DNA of 64,000 nucleotides from Saccharibacter sp. 17.LH.SD (GTDB taxonomy: Bacteria > Pseudomonadota > Alphaproteobacteria > Acetobacterales > Acetobacteraceae): assembly GCF_009834805.1 (NCBI RefSeq), contig NZ_WVHO01000001.1:1-64000 (forward strand), read 5' to 3'. The position numbers were made by a program, and so were the translations under genes. Positions 8,197 to 15,034 of the stretch are shown piece by piece (position 1 is the stretch's first letter; each line of letters begins with the position of its first letter). The notes below the pieces were generated by a model. The model worked only from the letters and a program-made list of their open reading frames with translations, did not search any database and had not been told where the DNA came from.

Positions 8197-9027
8197 TTAG
8201 CGCTTGCCTTTGCCGTTTTTGATGTCGTGCACAGCAGCAAGGCCCTTTTCTGTCAGCATTTCTTCAGGAAGATCAGTGAGGGAGTAAAGGTAAATTCCCT
8301 TACAGGAGCAGAAGGGCGCCGTTGCGAAGCCTTCTGTATCTTCGTAAAAATCGACGTCTTTCTTGATGTAGCCGTTCTGGTAGGCCCAGCTATCCTTGAG
8401 GACGAAAATCTTCCCATTCCGGGCCAAATGTTCCGGTCGATGATGATAATTCGGACGGCTCGCGTTAGCATCCCAGATAACGGCAATCGCTTTATTATCA
8501 GAGGCGACGAGATAGTTTAGATTGGCGCTAAACTTGGCGTTCTGGTCAATAACAGTCCGCCGCTCTTCAAAGGGCTGTTGATAAAGCGGTTTGCTGATCT
8601 GTGCCTTAATCTCTCGGACTTTCTCGGGGGTTGTCATGCCGGGGTTTTGTGCCGTCGCCCATCCTGAAAAGCGCTGCAATGTTTGCTCGACCGCGCGGTC
8701 TTTATTGAGGGTGATAAGCTCCGTAGCGGCGGCAATCCGTCGCGCCAATTCACGTTGTAGGGATGGGGAGAGCTGCTTGACTGTGTAAACGGAGATTTGG
8801 TGCTCTTTGGCGATGGATCCTTTGGTGACTTTTTGGGTGTAGCTCGCCTGTAAAACGCGCTTTACCCGTCGGGTGCTTTCTTCATCACTGCCGACCATAC
8901 GCTTAGCGAGTTGTCTGAGCTTACGGAGCCATCTTTGATGTCTGGCTTTACTGTCATAGCCGTTTCTCCTCAAATCTTCGACCGCCTGCGTAAGCACGCT
9001 CTGAAAGGTCTCTCGTTTGCGGGACAT
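8197..9027 (-). CDS. Mu gpF-like minor head protein
   Basis: A 276-residue protein. The N-terminal ~170 residues are helical and very basic. Residues ~165-250 resemble the C-terminal Mu F head-morphogenesis domain, with HHRPEHLARNGKIF in place of the usual R-x-EH-x-x-x-NG-x-x-F signature and a Cys-containing GFATAPFCSC segment. Mu F-like proteins are minor head components needed for DNA ejection or head assembly and are normally encoded next to the portal. Here only a small rightward HTH gene intervenes. Confidence 0.75.
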   Translation of the reverse strand: MSRKRETFQSVLTQAVEDLRRNGYDSKARHQRWLRKLRQLAKRMVGSDEESTRRVKRVLQASYTQKVTKGSIAKEHQISVYTVKQLSPSLQRELARRIAAATELITLNKDRAVEQTLQRFSGWATAQNPGMTTPEKVREIKAQISKPLYQQPFEERRTVIDQNAKFSANLNYLVASDNKAIAVIWDANASRPNYHHRPEHLARNGKIFVLKDSWAYQNGYIKKDVDFYEDTEGFATAPFCSCKGIYLYSLTDLPEEMLTEKGLAAVHDIKNGKGKR

Positions 9028-9125
9028 AATGTAAACTCTTCACAAAAAAGCTTATATCTTTACGCGTTTTGCGTAATATTGTTCTTGCCGAGGTAATAGT
9101 ACCCGGTTTTCAAAGGAGAATATCC

Positions 9126-9347
9126 ATGACACCTACACGGCTGAGGCAATGCCTTGATACACTCCATTGGACGCAACGCGGCTTTGCGCGCATCGTTGGA
9201 TGCAGTGAAGGGACGGTGAGACAGTGGGCGCGTGGGCGTCTCTCCGTTCCCTCATCCATTGCGGCGTGGCTGGAAAAGATAGCGGATTATGTCGAAAAAA
9301 ACCCGCTCCCAAAGCCGTTTTCTGCGCAAGAAAGCGAGCCTTCATGA
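9126..9347 (+). CDS. Small helix-turn-helix protein inserted between portal and Mu F genes
   Basis: A 73-residue protein read opposite to the late genes. Start ATG at 9126 is chosen because AAAGGAG lies 9 bp before it. Residues ~1-50 form an XRE-like HTH: LRQCLDTLHWTQRGFARIVG followed by GTVRQWARGR. It has a clear paralogue at 27784-28149, outside the attachment site, sharing TQRGFARIV/SQRGFARIV and TVRQW. It ends 9 bp before the portal stop. It is a lysogenically expressed cargo-gene candidate; target unknown. Confidence 0.7.
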   Translation: MTPTRLRQCLDTLHWTQRGFARIVGCSEGTVRQWARGRLSVPSSIAAWLEKIADYVEKNPLPKPFSAQESEPS

Positions 9348-9355
9348 CGGTTCGC

Positions 9356-10786
9356 TCAGGGCAAATCTTCCCCCTCTGGTTCGCTTTCCTTTAGGTCAAA
9401 AGAGCCAGGGGGAAGAGAGGCGATTCTCTGCGTGTCGATATTGAGCTCACCGCTGAATATCTCTTCTCCTGTGTTTTCGATATTTCTTTGGACGAACTCA
9501 ACGAGTCCTCCAATATCCCTTGGAGAGCTTTGGACTAAGGGGGCGAGAACCCGCGCTGTCTCAAGTATGATACGATATTTCTTTTCTGTGACATCGAAAC
9601 TTTCATCTGTGCTCTCAGAAGGCCATGTGGGGGTAAAGCTATTCCGCCATTCTCGGAAAATAGTTTCGTTGCTCTTGTTCCCATACTCTTTAGGATATTT
9701 CTCACGCATAGCCGCGATGAAATCAGGGCTCCAAGCCCGGCGCATGGCGACAGCATCACAAAAACCGTAGATCATTTTGAGCCAGCGGCGGACGCGGCTG
9801 ACATATTGGGCGATCTGTTTGGCGTCCTCCGTTCCTTCTCCGAAGCCTTGTGCTAGTGTTTCCGCCTTGAGAATTTGGGCGGGCATCGTGGCGCCGGCGG
9901 CGATGTCCTCTAGGATATGCTGACGAACACCGCTCAGGGAGCTGTCAACATTCATGAGGTTAAGGGTGGCGACATCCTCATCATGGCCGATTGTAATGAC
10001 GTTCTCATTGGCAGAAATGCGGAGTTTCTCGGCTTTCTCTGTCGAAAAAACCTGCATCGCGCGATTAGCGATAGACGTTGGTTGTTTTAGCTTGGCAATG
10101 AGAACGCCCGCTTTACGTGCGACCTGGTTATTCGCAATCTGGGACTCAAGATAAGACCGCATAGGATACACGCAGCGGCGAAAACTTGAGCGCCCAGAAT
10201 AGCCATAAGCTGAGCTTTCATAATCAAGATATTCGGGCTCCTCATTCATCAAAATAAGGAAGCGCCCTTTTTTATAGGTTGTCCCATTGACCGTAACGGC
10301 GGCAGGGGCCTTCAAAAAGGAGGGGTCATTGGGGTCTTGCTGGAAAACAAGCGATCCTGCTGTGTTCAGAGGGTCTACAACGTTGAAATAAATATCCAGC
10401 TCATGCAGGCGGTTAAACGGGATGTCTTGATCAGGGGGGATACGTTTATTCGTTTTCGGGTCAACGGCTCCGAATACCATAACAGCCACACCATAAACAC
10501 GCGCCTTTGTGCCCAGTTGAGCAATAATATCGTCACAACCAATAAACCCCCAATGGCGTTTAAACTCCTTTGCGGGCTCATCGTCTAAGGCGTCACCAAC
10601 ACGAATCTTACGTTCTTCCCCCATGGCCATATCCACAGGCATACGCGCAATTTTAGCGCCTAAGGGATGAGACGTATAAAGCAGCTTGCACAACTCATAC
10701 GAAGGGGCGTGACCGGGCAGAAGCTGCGTATTAAACAGCTCACGCCATAGGGCATTGTCGCCAAAATCTGATGATGTGCCTGCCAT
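9356..10786 (-). CDS. Phage portal protein (DUF1073 family)
   Basis: A 476-residue protein directly downstream of the large terminase (3-bp gap). It matches the DUF1073 portal family, with N-terminal PLGAKIARMPVDMAMGEERKI and the central segment SSLSGVRQHILEDIAAGATMPAQIL followed by GFGEGTEDAKQIAQYVSRVR. Portals form the dodecameric ring through which DNA enters and leaves the head. Some relatives carry an Acb1 phosphodiesterase domain; I see no paired HxT/S motifs here, so this copy looks like a portal alone. The C-terminal ~30 residues are acidic. Confidence 0.85.
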   Translation of the reverse strand: MAGTSSDFGDNALWRELFNTQLLPGHAPSYELCKLLYTSHPLGAKIARMPVDMAMGEERKIRVGDALDDEPAKEFKRHWGFIGCDDIIAQLGTKARVYGVAVMVFGAVDPKTNKRIPPDQDIPFNRLHELDIYFNVVDPLNTAGSLVFQQDPNDPSFLKAPAAVTVNGTTYKKGRFLILMNEEPEYLDYESSAYGYSGRSSFRRCVYPMRSYLESQIANNQVARKAGVLIAKLKQPTSIANRAMQVFSTEKAEKLRISANENVITIGHDEDVATLNLMNVDSSLSGVRQHILEDIAAGATMPAQILKAETLAQGFGEGTEDAKQIAQYVSRVRRWLKMIYGFCDAVAMRRAWSPDFIAAMREKYPKEYGNKSNETIFREWRNSFTPTWPSESTDESFDVTEKKYRIILETARVLAPLVQSSPRDIGGLVEFVQRNIENTGEEIFSGELNIDTQRIASLPPGSFDLKESEPEGEDLP

Positions 10787-10789
10787 TGG

Positions 10790-12070
10790 TTAAAGCCCTG
10801 TATTGTCGCCCAGCCCAATGACGACCCCGTAGCAAAAGCAATCGAGGAGATCGTCAGCGCGCCGGGCGGCGTCCTTATCGTTAAGGATGAAATTGAAAAC
10901 CTGGGTAAGGAAGTGATTGCGGGATTGGCCGCGAAAGATGGTTGTCTTATCGAAGGCGTGGCGAGTGAGGGTTATCTGCTCACGATGCACGTAAGGGGAG
11001 GCATTCAGCGCCCGTTGATCTTTGCCCATGCTGGTAAGCTTTGATTCAATGGGCTGTACTGGATACCCGTTTCGTTGCAACTGTGGGATAACGACAGAGC
11101 CCGCCGCCTTGTCTTCAATGAACAGGCCAATAGAGCCGCTTCGTGCCTTTGTCAGGCGCGCGTAATGTTCAAGCTGGCCCACAACAACGGGAGCCCACTC
11201 TTCCAGCATGCTCCCTTCAATCTCGACAATATCCCAATCAAGAACCGTAAGAGGGCGGCTCTGATTATAGTTGTCGAGCGAGAAGTAAATGACCCCCGTT
11301 CCGTCGTTGCCTGCACCACCTTTAAGGGTCGTATCGATGACGGCATACACACAATCACAGAAAGAAGGCGTATCGCTGGGCGCGTTATCGATAAGCAGAT
11401 GAGAGAGTTTAAAGAAGCTTGAGCCGTGCGCCCGGTAAGCCCCCTCCCAGATATGTTCATAGTTTTCTGGGTCGTGTTCATAACACCGTAAGCGTTCCTC
11501 ATTGAGGGTCTCAGGAAGCCACGGATTGTCTGACCAATTGATCTGACTAATGAAAGCACGAGGGTTTTCAAGAAGGCTCTCTTTCAGCTTCTCAATAGGG
11601 GCGCCTTCTTCAAGCGGGTTCCAGGTAAACCAAACCTCAGAGCCTTTCTTTCGAATGGTCGGTAGAAGGAGGTCAATTGAATCCTGGCTTAAGGTTTGCG
11701 CTTCTTCGACCCATGCAATGTCTACACCTTCAGTTGATTTGATGCTCTGAATATTGCGGGCGAGCCCCTTAAAGAGAAACTCTGATCCATTATAAGCCCG
11801 AATACTGTTCTCTAGGATGGTGAACCAAGGAGACAGCCCTAATTCGCTAATCTGATCAGACAGAAGCTTATGAACAGAGTCTGCCATAGAGTTTTGATAT
11901 TCGCGGCAGCACAAAACACGTAATGTTCGCGACATCGTGAGGAGAACGAGAACTTTTGCAATCGCCCATGACTTACCGCCCCCACGGCCTCCATGCCAAA
12001 GACGATAGCGATAAGGATGTGAGAAATTCCCAAACTTGGCGTGCAATTTGACGGTGATAGCTTCAGCCAT
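10790..12070 (-). CDS. Terminase large subunit (PBSX/Terminase_3 type)
   Basis: A 426-residue protein. The N-terminal ATPase has Walker A G27-G-R-G-G-G-K33-S34, and a Walker B region with VDIAWVEEAQ near residue 117. The motif TWNP follows near residue 150. The C-terminal RNase H-like nuclease begins near CVYAVIDTTLKGGAGNDG, where Asp residues bind metal. It cuts concatemeric DNA and pumps it through the portal next door. The small subunit gene lies 23 bp upstream. Confidence 0.9.
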   Translation of the reverse strand: MAEAITVKLHAKFGNFSHPYRYRLWHGGRGGGKSWAIAKVLVLLTMSRTLRVLCCREYQNSMADSVHKLLSDQISELGLSPWFTILENSIRAYNGSEFLFKGLARNIQSIKSTEGVDIAWVEEAQTLSQDSIDLLLPTIRKKGSEVWFTWNPLEEGAPIEKLKESLLENPRAFISQINWSDNPWLPETLNEERLRCYEHDPENYEHIWEGAYRAHGSSFFKLSHLLIDNAPSDTPSFCDCVYAVIDTTLKGGAGNDGTGVIYFSLDNYNQSRPLTVLDWDIVEIEGSMLEEWAPVVVGQLEHYARLTKARSGSIGLFIEDKAAGSVVIPQLQRNGYPVQPIESKLTSMGKDQRALNASPYVHREQITLTRHAFDKTTIFRGQSRNHFLTQVFNFILNDKDAARRADDLLDCFCYGVVIGLGDNTGL

Positions 12071-12093
12071 GGCGGCAGGACTAAATCTCGTTT

Positions 12094-12378
12094 CTATTCG
12101 TCGTCAGAGACGCTCTGAATAATTAATTGAGGAGGTGAGAGCGGGGCACCTCCCGGGCCTGAAAGTTCCTGCACGGCGGTTGACTTCCCATAGCCGCGGT
12201 CAAGAAGTTCTTTAATTGCTGCAATGCGTGCCGTATCGTTTTTTGAGCGCTGGGCAATATCGAAAAGCATTTCTATTGCAGGCTTGCCGAATTGCTGAGC
12301 GATTGATTTTACTTCTGCCGTCGCTTTATTGAGGCTCCCTTTTTTCCGACCAGAACCCGCGGGTTTAGCCCGTGGCAT
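12094..12378 (-). CDS. Terminase small subunit-like DNA-binding protein
   Basis: A 94-residue protein. The Arg/Lys/Gly-rich N-terminus (GSGRKKGSLNKATAEVKSIAQ) and helical middle ending with AAIKELLDRGYGKS are typical of small phage proteins in the small-terminase slot. It would recognise the packaging site and stimulate the large subunit. A good ribosome site (AAGGAGA) precedes the ATG. Directly upstream are three 10-bp repeats that could be a recognition site. Confidence 0.65.
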   Translation of the reverse strand: MPRAKPAGSGRKKGSLNKATAEVKSIAQQFGKPAIEMLFDIAQRSKNDTARIAAIKELLDRGYGKSTAVQELSGPGGAPLSPPQLIIQSVSDDE

Positions 12379-12390
12379 GATAGGTTCTCC

Positions 12391-12420
12391 TTATCTATTA
12401 TTATCTATTTCGATCTATTT
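12391..12420. repeat. Three 10-bp direct repeats upstream of the small terminase
   Basis: The heptamer ATCTATT occurs three times at exactly 10-bp spacing, one helical turn. The block lies 13-42 bp upstream of the small terminase start and covers the 3' end of the small gene at 12401-12559. This spacing suits cooperative protein binding on one DNA face. A cos/pac recognition role or a late-operon control role is inference. Confidence 0.5.
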
Positions 12421-12559
12421 TATTGAGAATAACGCCACAAACAGCGCAACGATGAAGCGGCGTCTCCATGAAGAGATGACCGCTTTTTAGGCAGCTATGC
12501 CTTGGGCGCCAGAATGTGAAGAAACAGAAGCGCATGAAACGGGTCATCGCGGATGCCAT
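12401..12559 (-). CDS. Small zinc-ribbon-like protein
   Basis: A 52-residue reading frame with a strong ribosome site (AGGAAGGT just before ATG). The protein has Cys/His pairs in HSCLKSGHLF and HRCAVCGVIL, suggesting a single zinc site. The N-terminal part is aromatic and basic. It ends 22 bp before the small terminase and probably leads the late operon. No family is recognised. Confidence 0.5.
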   Translation of the reverse strand: MASAMTRFMRFCFFTFWRPRHSCLKSGHLFMETPLHRCAVCGVILNKIDRNR

Positions 12560-12571
12560 ACCTTCCTGGAA

Positions 12572-12617
12572 ACACACTAAAACACATTTAAGCTTGTATT
12601 ATGTGTATTAAGTGTGT
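12572..12617. promoter_or_regulatory. Imperfect inverted repeat, candidate HicAB operator/promoter
   Basis: The arm ACACACTAAAACACAT (12572-12588) faces ATGTGTATTAAGTGTGT (12601-12617), an inverted repeat with few mismatches. It lies directly upstream of hicA and of the divergent small gene. HicB antitoxins with a C-terminal RHH domain, as here, autoregulate at such sites. Binding is inferred. Confidence 0.45.
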
Positions 12618-12628
12618 ATATTTCATTC

Positions 12629-12817
12629 ATGAACAGCAGAGACGTGATCAAGAAACTAAAAGAAGATGGTTGGTACCACGTCAAAACGACTGGTGATCAC
12701 TGGCACTTCAAGCACCCAACGAAACCGGGCAAGGTCACGGTTACGCATCCAAAGCGAGATGTAAGCCGCTTGGTCATGAAATCTGTAGAGAAGCAAGCAG
12801 GGATTAAATTAAAATGA
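12629..12817 (+). CDS. hicA: HicA-type mRNA interferase toxin
   Basis: A 62-residue protein starting at ATG 12629 (MNSRDVIKKL), the standard HicA start; an in-frame GTG 15 bp earlier is less likely. It has the dsRBD-like HicA fold, with GDHWHFKHPTKPGKVTVTHP containing the catalytic His equivalent. HicA cleaves mRNA and is blocked by HicB. Its stop overlaps the hicB start (ATGA), so the pair is cotranslated. Such modules stabilise prophages or act in phage defence. Confidence 0.9.
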   Translation: MNSRDVIKKLKEDGWYHVKTTGDHWHFKHPTKPGKVTVTHPKRDVSRLVMKSVEKQAGIKLK

Positions 12818-13197
12818 CTCAGTATCTCGCTGTTATTAGCAAGGACCCTGACAGTGACTATGGGGTTCATTTTCCAGACTTCCCGGGCTGCGTGACGGCA
12901 GGGGAAACAATTGACGAAGCACGACGTATGGCTGAAGAAGCTCTGTCAGGCCATATTGCACTGATGCGGGAAGATGGTGACGTCATCCCCGCGCCATCGT
13001 CATATGAAGACATTATGAAAGACCCAGATAATCATGGTCTTTTTGTTTGTGAGATTTCGCCAGAAGACTATGACCCTATGGTGCGCGTTAACGTGACATT
13101 ACCGCGATCGGTTTTAGAAGCTATTGGGAAAGGGCGTAATCGTTCGGCATTTCTTGCTCAAGCTGCCCGCGAGAGATTGGGGTTAGCAGAACGGTAG
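12814..13197 (+). CDS. hicB: HicB-type antitoxin
   Basis: A 127-residue protein. The N-terminal partial RNase H-like domain has the HicB signature DYGVHFPDFPGCVTAGETIDEA. The C-terminal segment VRVNVTLPRSVLEAIGKG with RSAFLAQAARERL is a ribbon-helix-helix DNA-binding domain. It neutralises HicA and probably represses the operon at 12572-12617. It is a full-length, intact partner. Confidence 0.92.
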   Translation: MTQYLAVISKDPDSDYGVHFPDFPGCVTAGETIDEARRMAEEALSGHIALMREDGDVIPAPSSYEDIMKDPDNHGLFVCEISPEDYDPMVRVNVTLPRSVLEAIGKGRNRSAFLAQAARERLGLAER

Positions 13198-13204
13198 GAT
13201 ACAA

Positions 13205-13558
13205 CTAATTTCTAGAGTAGCTATCCTCATATTCTTGCATCTCCATCTCTTTCGAGACGGCTTTATCGATCCTCTCCATAAGAGGGACGGGCACGGCTTG
13301 GCCCAATCGCCAGACCTGCCGCGGTTCGGTTATGAACGGGACACAACGCACGAAATCACGAGGATCAAGCCCGAGCAGCCCGGCGTCATAGAGGGATAGA
13401 TGGACATCAGCGCGGTGTCGGGTATCTGGGCCTTTTTTAATCGGCACCATCACCACACGTCCTTGATGCCGCTTAATGATGACGTAAAGACCGCGTGGGC
13501 TAGATACAATTCTCCCGCGCCCTATCCTGCGGCCAGGAAGGAGAGAGAAAGAGAGCAT
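13205..13558 (-). CDS. Hypothetical MazF/PemK-like protein
   Basis: A 117-residue protein convergent with hicB (7-bp gap). The pattern GRGRIVSSPRGLYVIIKRHQGRVVMVPI, a central GLLGLDPRDFVRC and the final RLGQAVPVPLMERIDKAV follow the beta-barrel and last helix of MazF/PemK mRNA interferases (IVAPI, L-x-x-x-G-L, RLG-x-L-x-x-x-x-M-x-x-I). The identification is by pattern only and I see no antitoxin beside it. It could be an orphan toxin-like protein or a barrel DNA-binding protein. Confidence 0.45.
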   Translation of the reverse strand: MLSFSLLPGRRIGRGRIVSSPRGLYVIIKRHQGRVVMVPIKKGPDTRHRADVHLSLYDAGLLGLDPRDFVRCVPFITEPRQVWRLGQAVPVPLMERIDKAVSKEMEMQEYEDSYSRN

Positions 13559-13615
13559 GATTTTCTACCAAAAAACGGCTAATTTCTCAGTTTTTTCTTG
13601 CTTTTTTGTAGGTAT

Positions 13616-13633
13616 GTTTCTATAAATAGAAAC
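13616..13633. promoter_or_regulatory. 18-bp palindrome upstream of small phage genes
   Basis: GTTTCTAT and ATAGAAAC flank a 2-base centre, a perfect 8-bp palindrome. It lies 46 bp before the ATG of the 38-residue gene, where a regulator bound to the promoter would sit. The binding protein is unknown; the HTH protein at 13945 is a candidate. Confidence 0.4.
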
Positions 13634-13679
13634 AAGGGGAGCCCATAAGGGGCACCCGACGGACTAGAAAGGGTCGAAA

Positions 13680-13796
13680 ATGAGTAACAAGAAAGAAAAC
13701 TTACTGTTTATCATGGCGCTTATCGGCGCTGTAGGAACGGTTATTCAGACAGCTTTTGCTATCGCTGATCACATCAAAACATGGTTTAAGCATTGA
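13680..13796 (+). CDS. Small membrane protein, 38 residues
   Basis: A short frame, MSNKKENLLFIMALIGAVGT and on to a basic end HIKTWFKH. There is one hydrophobic segment (residues ~8-28) and Lys/Asn at the N-terminus. A terminator follows the stop by 6 bp, which supports it as a real transcription unit. Single-segment phage peptides can be holin-like, pinholin-like or type I toxin-like; I cannot choose among these. Confidence 0.5.
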   Translation: MSNKKENLLFIMALIGAVGTVIQTAFAIADHIKTWFKH

Positions 13797-13802
13797 GGGA
13801 GA

Positions 13803-13823
13803 GGGGAGAAACTCTCCCCTTTT
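13803..13823 (+). terminator. Rho-independent terminator
   Basis: GGGGAGA and TCTCCCC form a 7-bp stem with a 3-base loop followed by TTTT. It lies between the 38-residue gene and the 37-residue gene and could attenuate transcription into the latter. Confidence 0.75.
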
Positions 13824-13834
13824 GGGGAAGTGGC

Positions 13835-13948
13835 ATGACTGAGAAACTAATAGACTATTTGAGCGATAAGCCTTCTCGTTTTGTGATCGCTATGGCGGCA
13901 CTTTTTGTTGTGGCCTTCGTTGGCCGCCTATGGTGGAATTTCGCATGA
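13835..13948 (+). CDS. Small membrane protein, 37 residues
   Basis: A 37-residue frame starting MTEKLIDYLSDKPSRF, with one transmembrane segment (FVIAMAALFVVAFVGRLWW). Its stop overlaps the ATG of the next gene (ATGA at 13945), and that coupling is the main support for translation. Function unknown. Confidence 0.5.
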   Translation: MTEKLIDYLSDKPSRFVIAMAALFVVAFVGRLWWNFA

Positions 13949-14211
13949 CAGAAGGGAAACGCTTAACAATTGATCAGCTAGCGCGCGCCGGTCAAGCCGC
14001 GTTTGGTGAGCGTTGGCAAACGGCGCTTGCGAATGTCTTAAATGTTAATTCTAGCCGGATTAGGGGAGTCCTAGCGGGGAAAAGACTTCCTCCGCCTGGT
14101 TGGACCCCTGAAATTATAGAGCTGTTACGGAGGCGCTCCCAAGAATGCCTAGATATGGAGCGCGCCCTGGAAAATGAGCTTAATTCTGGCAACGCGCCTG
14201 ATAGGGATTAA
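13945..14211 (+). CDS. Putative HTH DNA-binding protein
   Basis: An 88-residue protein. ATG 13945 is preferred to 13930 because it overlaps the preceding stop. The middle (FGERWQTALANVLNVNSSRIRGVLAGKRLPPPGW) resembles a degenerate HTH module in which helix pairs recognise DNA. The C-terminal third is an acidic/basic helix. It may regulate nearby promoters, including that of the candidate RNA immediately downstream; this is inference. Confidence 0.6.
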   Translation: MTEGKRLTIDQLARAGQAAFGERWQTALANVLNVNSSRIRGVLAGKRLPPPGWTPEIIELLRRRSQECLDMERALENELNSGNAPDRD

Positions 14212-14296
14212 CTCAATTTCTCAGAGGTCTCTAAAGTGACACAGTGGCGTGACGAACCCCGTAAAAAGTACAAAAAACCGCCGTTTTATAGAGAAT

Positions 14297-14326
14297 TTGA
14301 GTCGACTCATTATATAAGGGTACGAT
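14297..14326 (+). promoter_or_regulatory. Sigma-70-like promoter of the candidate structured RNA
   Basis: TTGAGT (14297-14302) and TACGAT (14321-14326) are separated by 18 bp. The expected start, 6-8 bp downstream, falls at about 14333, the first base of the long stem. The match between predicted start and structure edge is the main support. Confidence 0.5.
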
Positions 14327-14332
14327 ATAGAG

Positions 14333-14460
14333 GCACCTGTCCTTTTTCCCACCCCGGGATTTAGGACTTTTCACCGGTAGCGGGGCTGCAACCCTGCTAC
14401 CATTTTCCAAACTCACAGCACGTTTCTGTGCTGCTCAAGGACAGGTGCTGTTTTGTCTGT
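14333..14460 (+). ncRNA. Candidate structured phage RNA closed by a 12-bp stem
   Basis: GCACCTGTCCTT (14333-14344) pairs perfectly with AAGGACAGGTGC (14437-14448). Inside are three hairpins: a weak 4-bp one (14347-14359), a 10-bp stem with a 6-base loop (14376-14401: GGTAGC paired with GCTACC, extended by GGGG with CCCT), and a 6-bp stem with a 6-base loop (14416-14433). The result is a four-way-junction or cloverleaf shape. A TGTTTTGTCT tract follows. No long reading frame fits either strand. There is no reverse transcriptase nearby, so it is not a recognisable retron. I know no family with this layout. Confidence 0.55.
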
Positions 14461-14575
14461 ATCGATACCAACCACACACCCATTCGGGTTTAGCGTTCGT
14501 ATCATTATAGGTATACACCCTATGCCTGCGAGACAGAGCACAGAAGCGACGCTGTGTCAATAGTGAGACACAATT

Positions 14576-14884
14576 ATGTCAACTCCAAGCGTTCCAGACC
14601 TTATAATGCAAGGGATAACACAACATCGCTGCTTATCTATTGTGTATAATGGCATCGGGAGGGTTATCGAACCCTATACCATAGGTATTTCTCGGGCGAG
14701 CAATCCCGTGGTTCGTGCGTGGCAGGTTAGTGGAGCAAGTATCAGTGGGCAGAATAGCGGTTGGAAGCTTTTAGAAATAAGCAAACTCGGTAACGTGTTT
14801 TTGATGAACACCACTTTCCAACCCAACCGCCCGGGATATAACCCTTACGATAAAGGTATGATATCCATTTATCAAAGAATCTAA
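14576..14884 (+). CDS. Stand-alone WYL-like domain protein
   Basis: A 102-residue protein. Residues ~10-95 follow a WYL-type pattern: I-x-x-x-x-CLSIVYNGIGRVIEPYTIGI, VVRAWQVSG, GWKLLEISKL and a final PNRPGYNPYDKGM. Small proteins of this kind occur in alphaproteobacteria and their phages; WYL domains sense ligands or nucleic acids in regulators and defence systems. It follows the candidate RNA by 115 bp, and a bidirectional terminator lies 93 bp after its stop. A short palindrome (TGTGTC/GACACA) precedes its start. Confidence 0.6.
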   Translation: MSTPSVPDLIMQGITQHRCLSIVYNGIGRVIEPYTIGISRASNPVVRAWQVSGASISGQNSGWKLLEISKLGNVFLMNTTFQPNRPGYNPYDKGMISIYQRI

Positions 14885-14976
14885 AGCCTCCACAATCGCA
14901 TGTGTCTGCTAGTTCGGCGGGTTCATTATGGACGGCACAGTCTGACCAATGATCCATATTTCCCTCAAATAGCAAA

Positions 14977-15007
14977 AGAGAGGTGGGTTTTCTCACCTCT
15001 CTATTTT
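14977..15007. terminator. Bidirectional rho-independent terminator
   Basis: AGAGAGGTG and CACCTCTCT form a 9-bp stem with an 8-base loop, with ATTTT on the plus side and CTTTTGC on the minus side. It separates the rightward WYL-like gene from the leftward early operon ending at 15035. Confidence 0.8.
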
Positions 15008-15034
15008 CACGCACTACAGCCGATTTTATGGAAA

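Noticed and set aside
9356-10786. Acb1 anti-CBASS enzyme domain in the portal
   Set aside because: The family name overlaps with Acb1, but no paired HxT/S catalytic motifs are visible; it reads as a portal only.
14333-14460. Retron msr-msd or a tRNA
   Set aside because: The paired ends look retron-like, but no reverse transcriptase is encoded nearby and no tRNA-type acceptor, T or anticodon arm can be formed.
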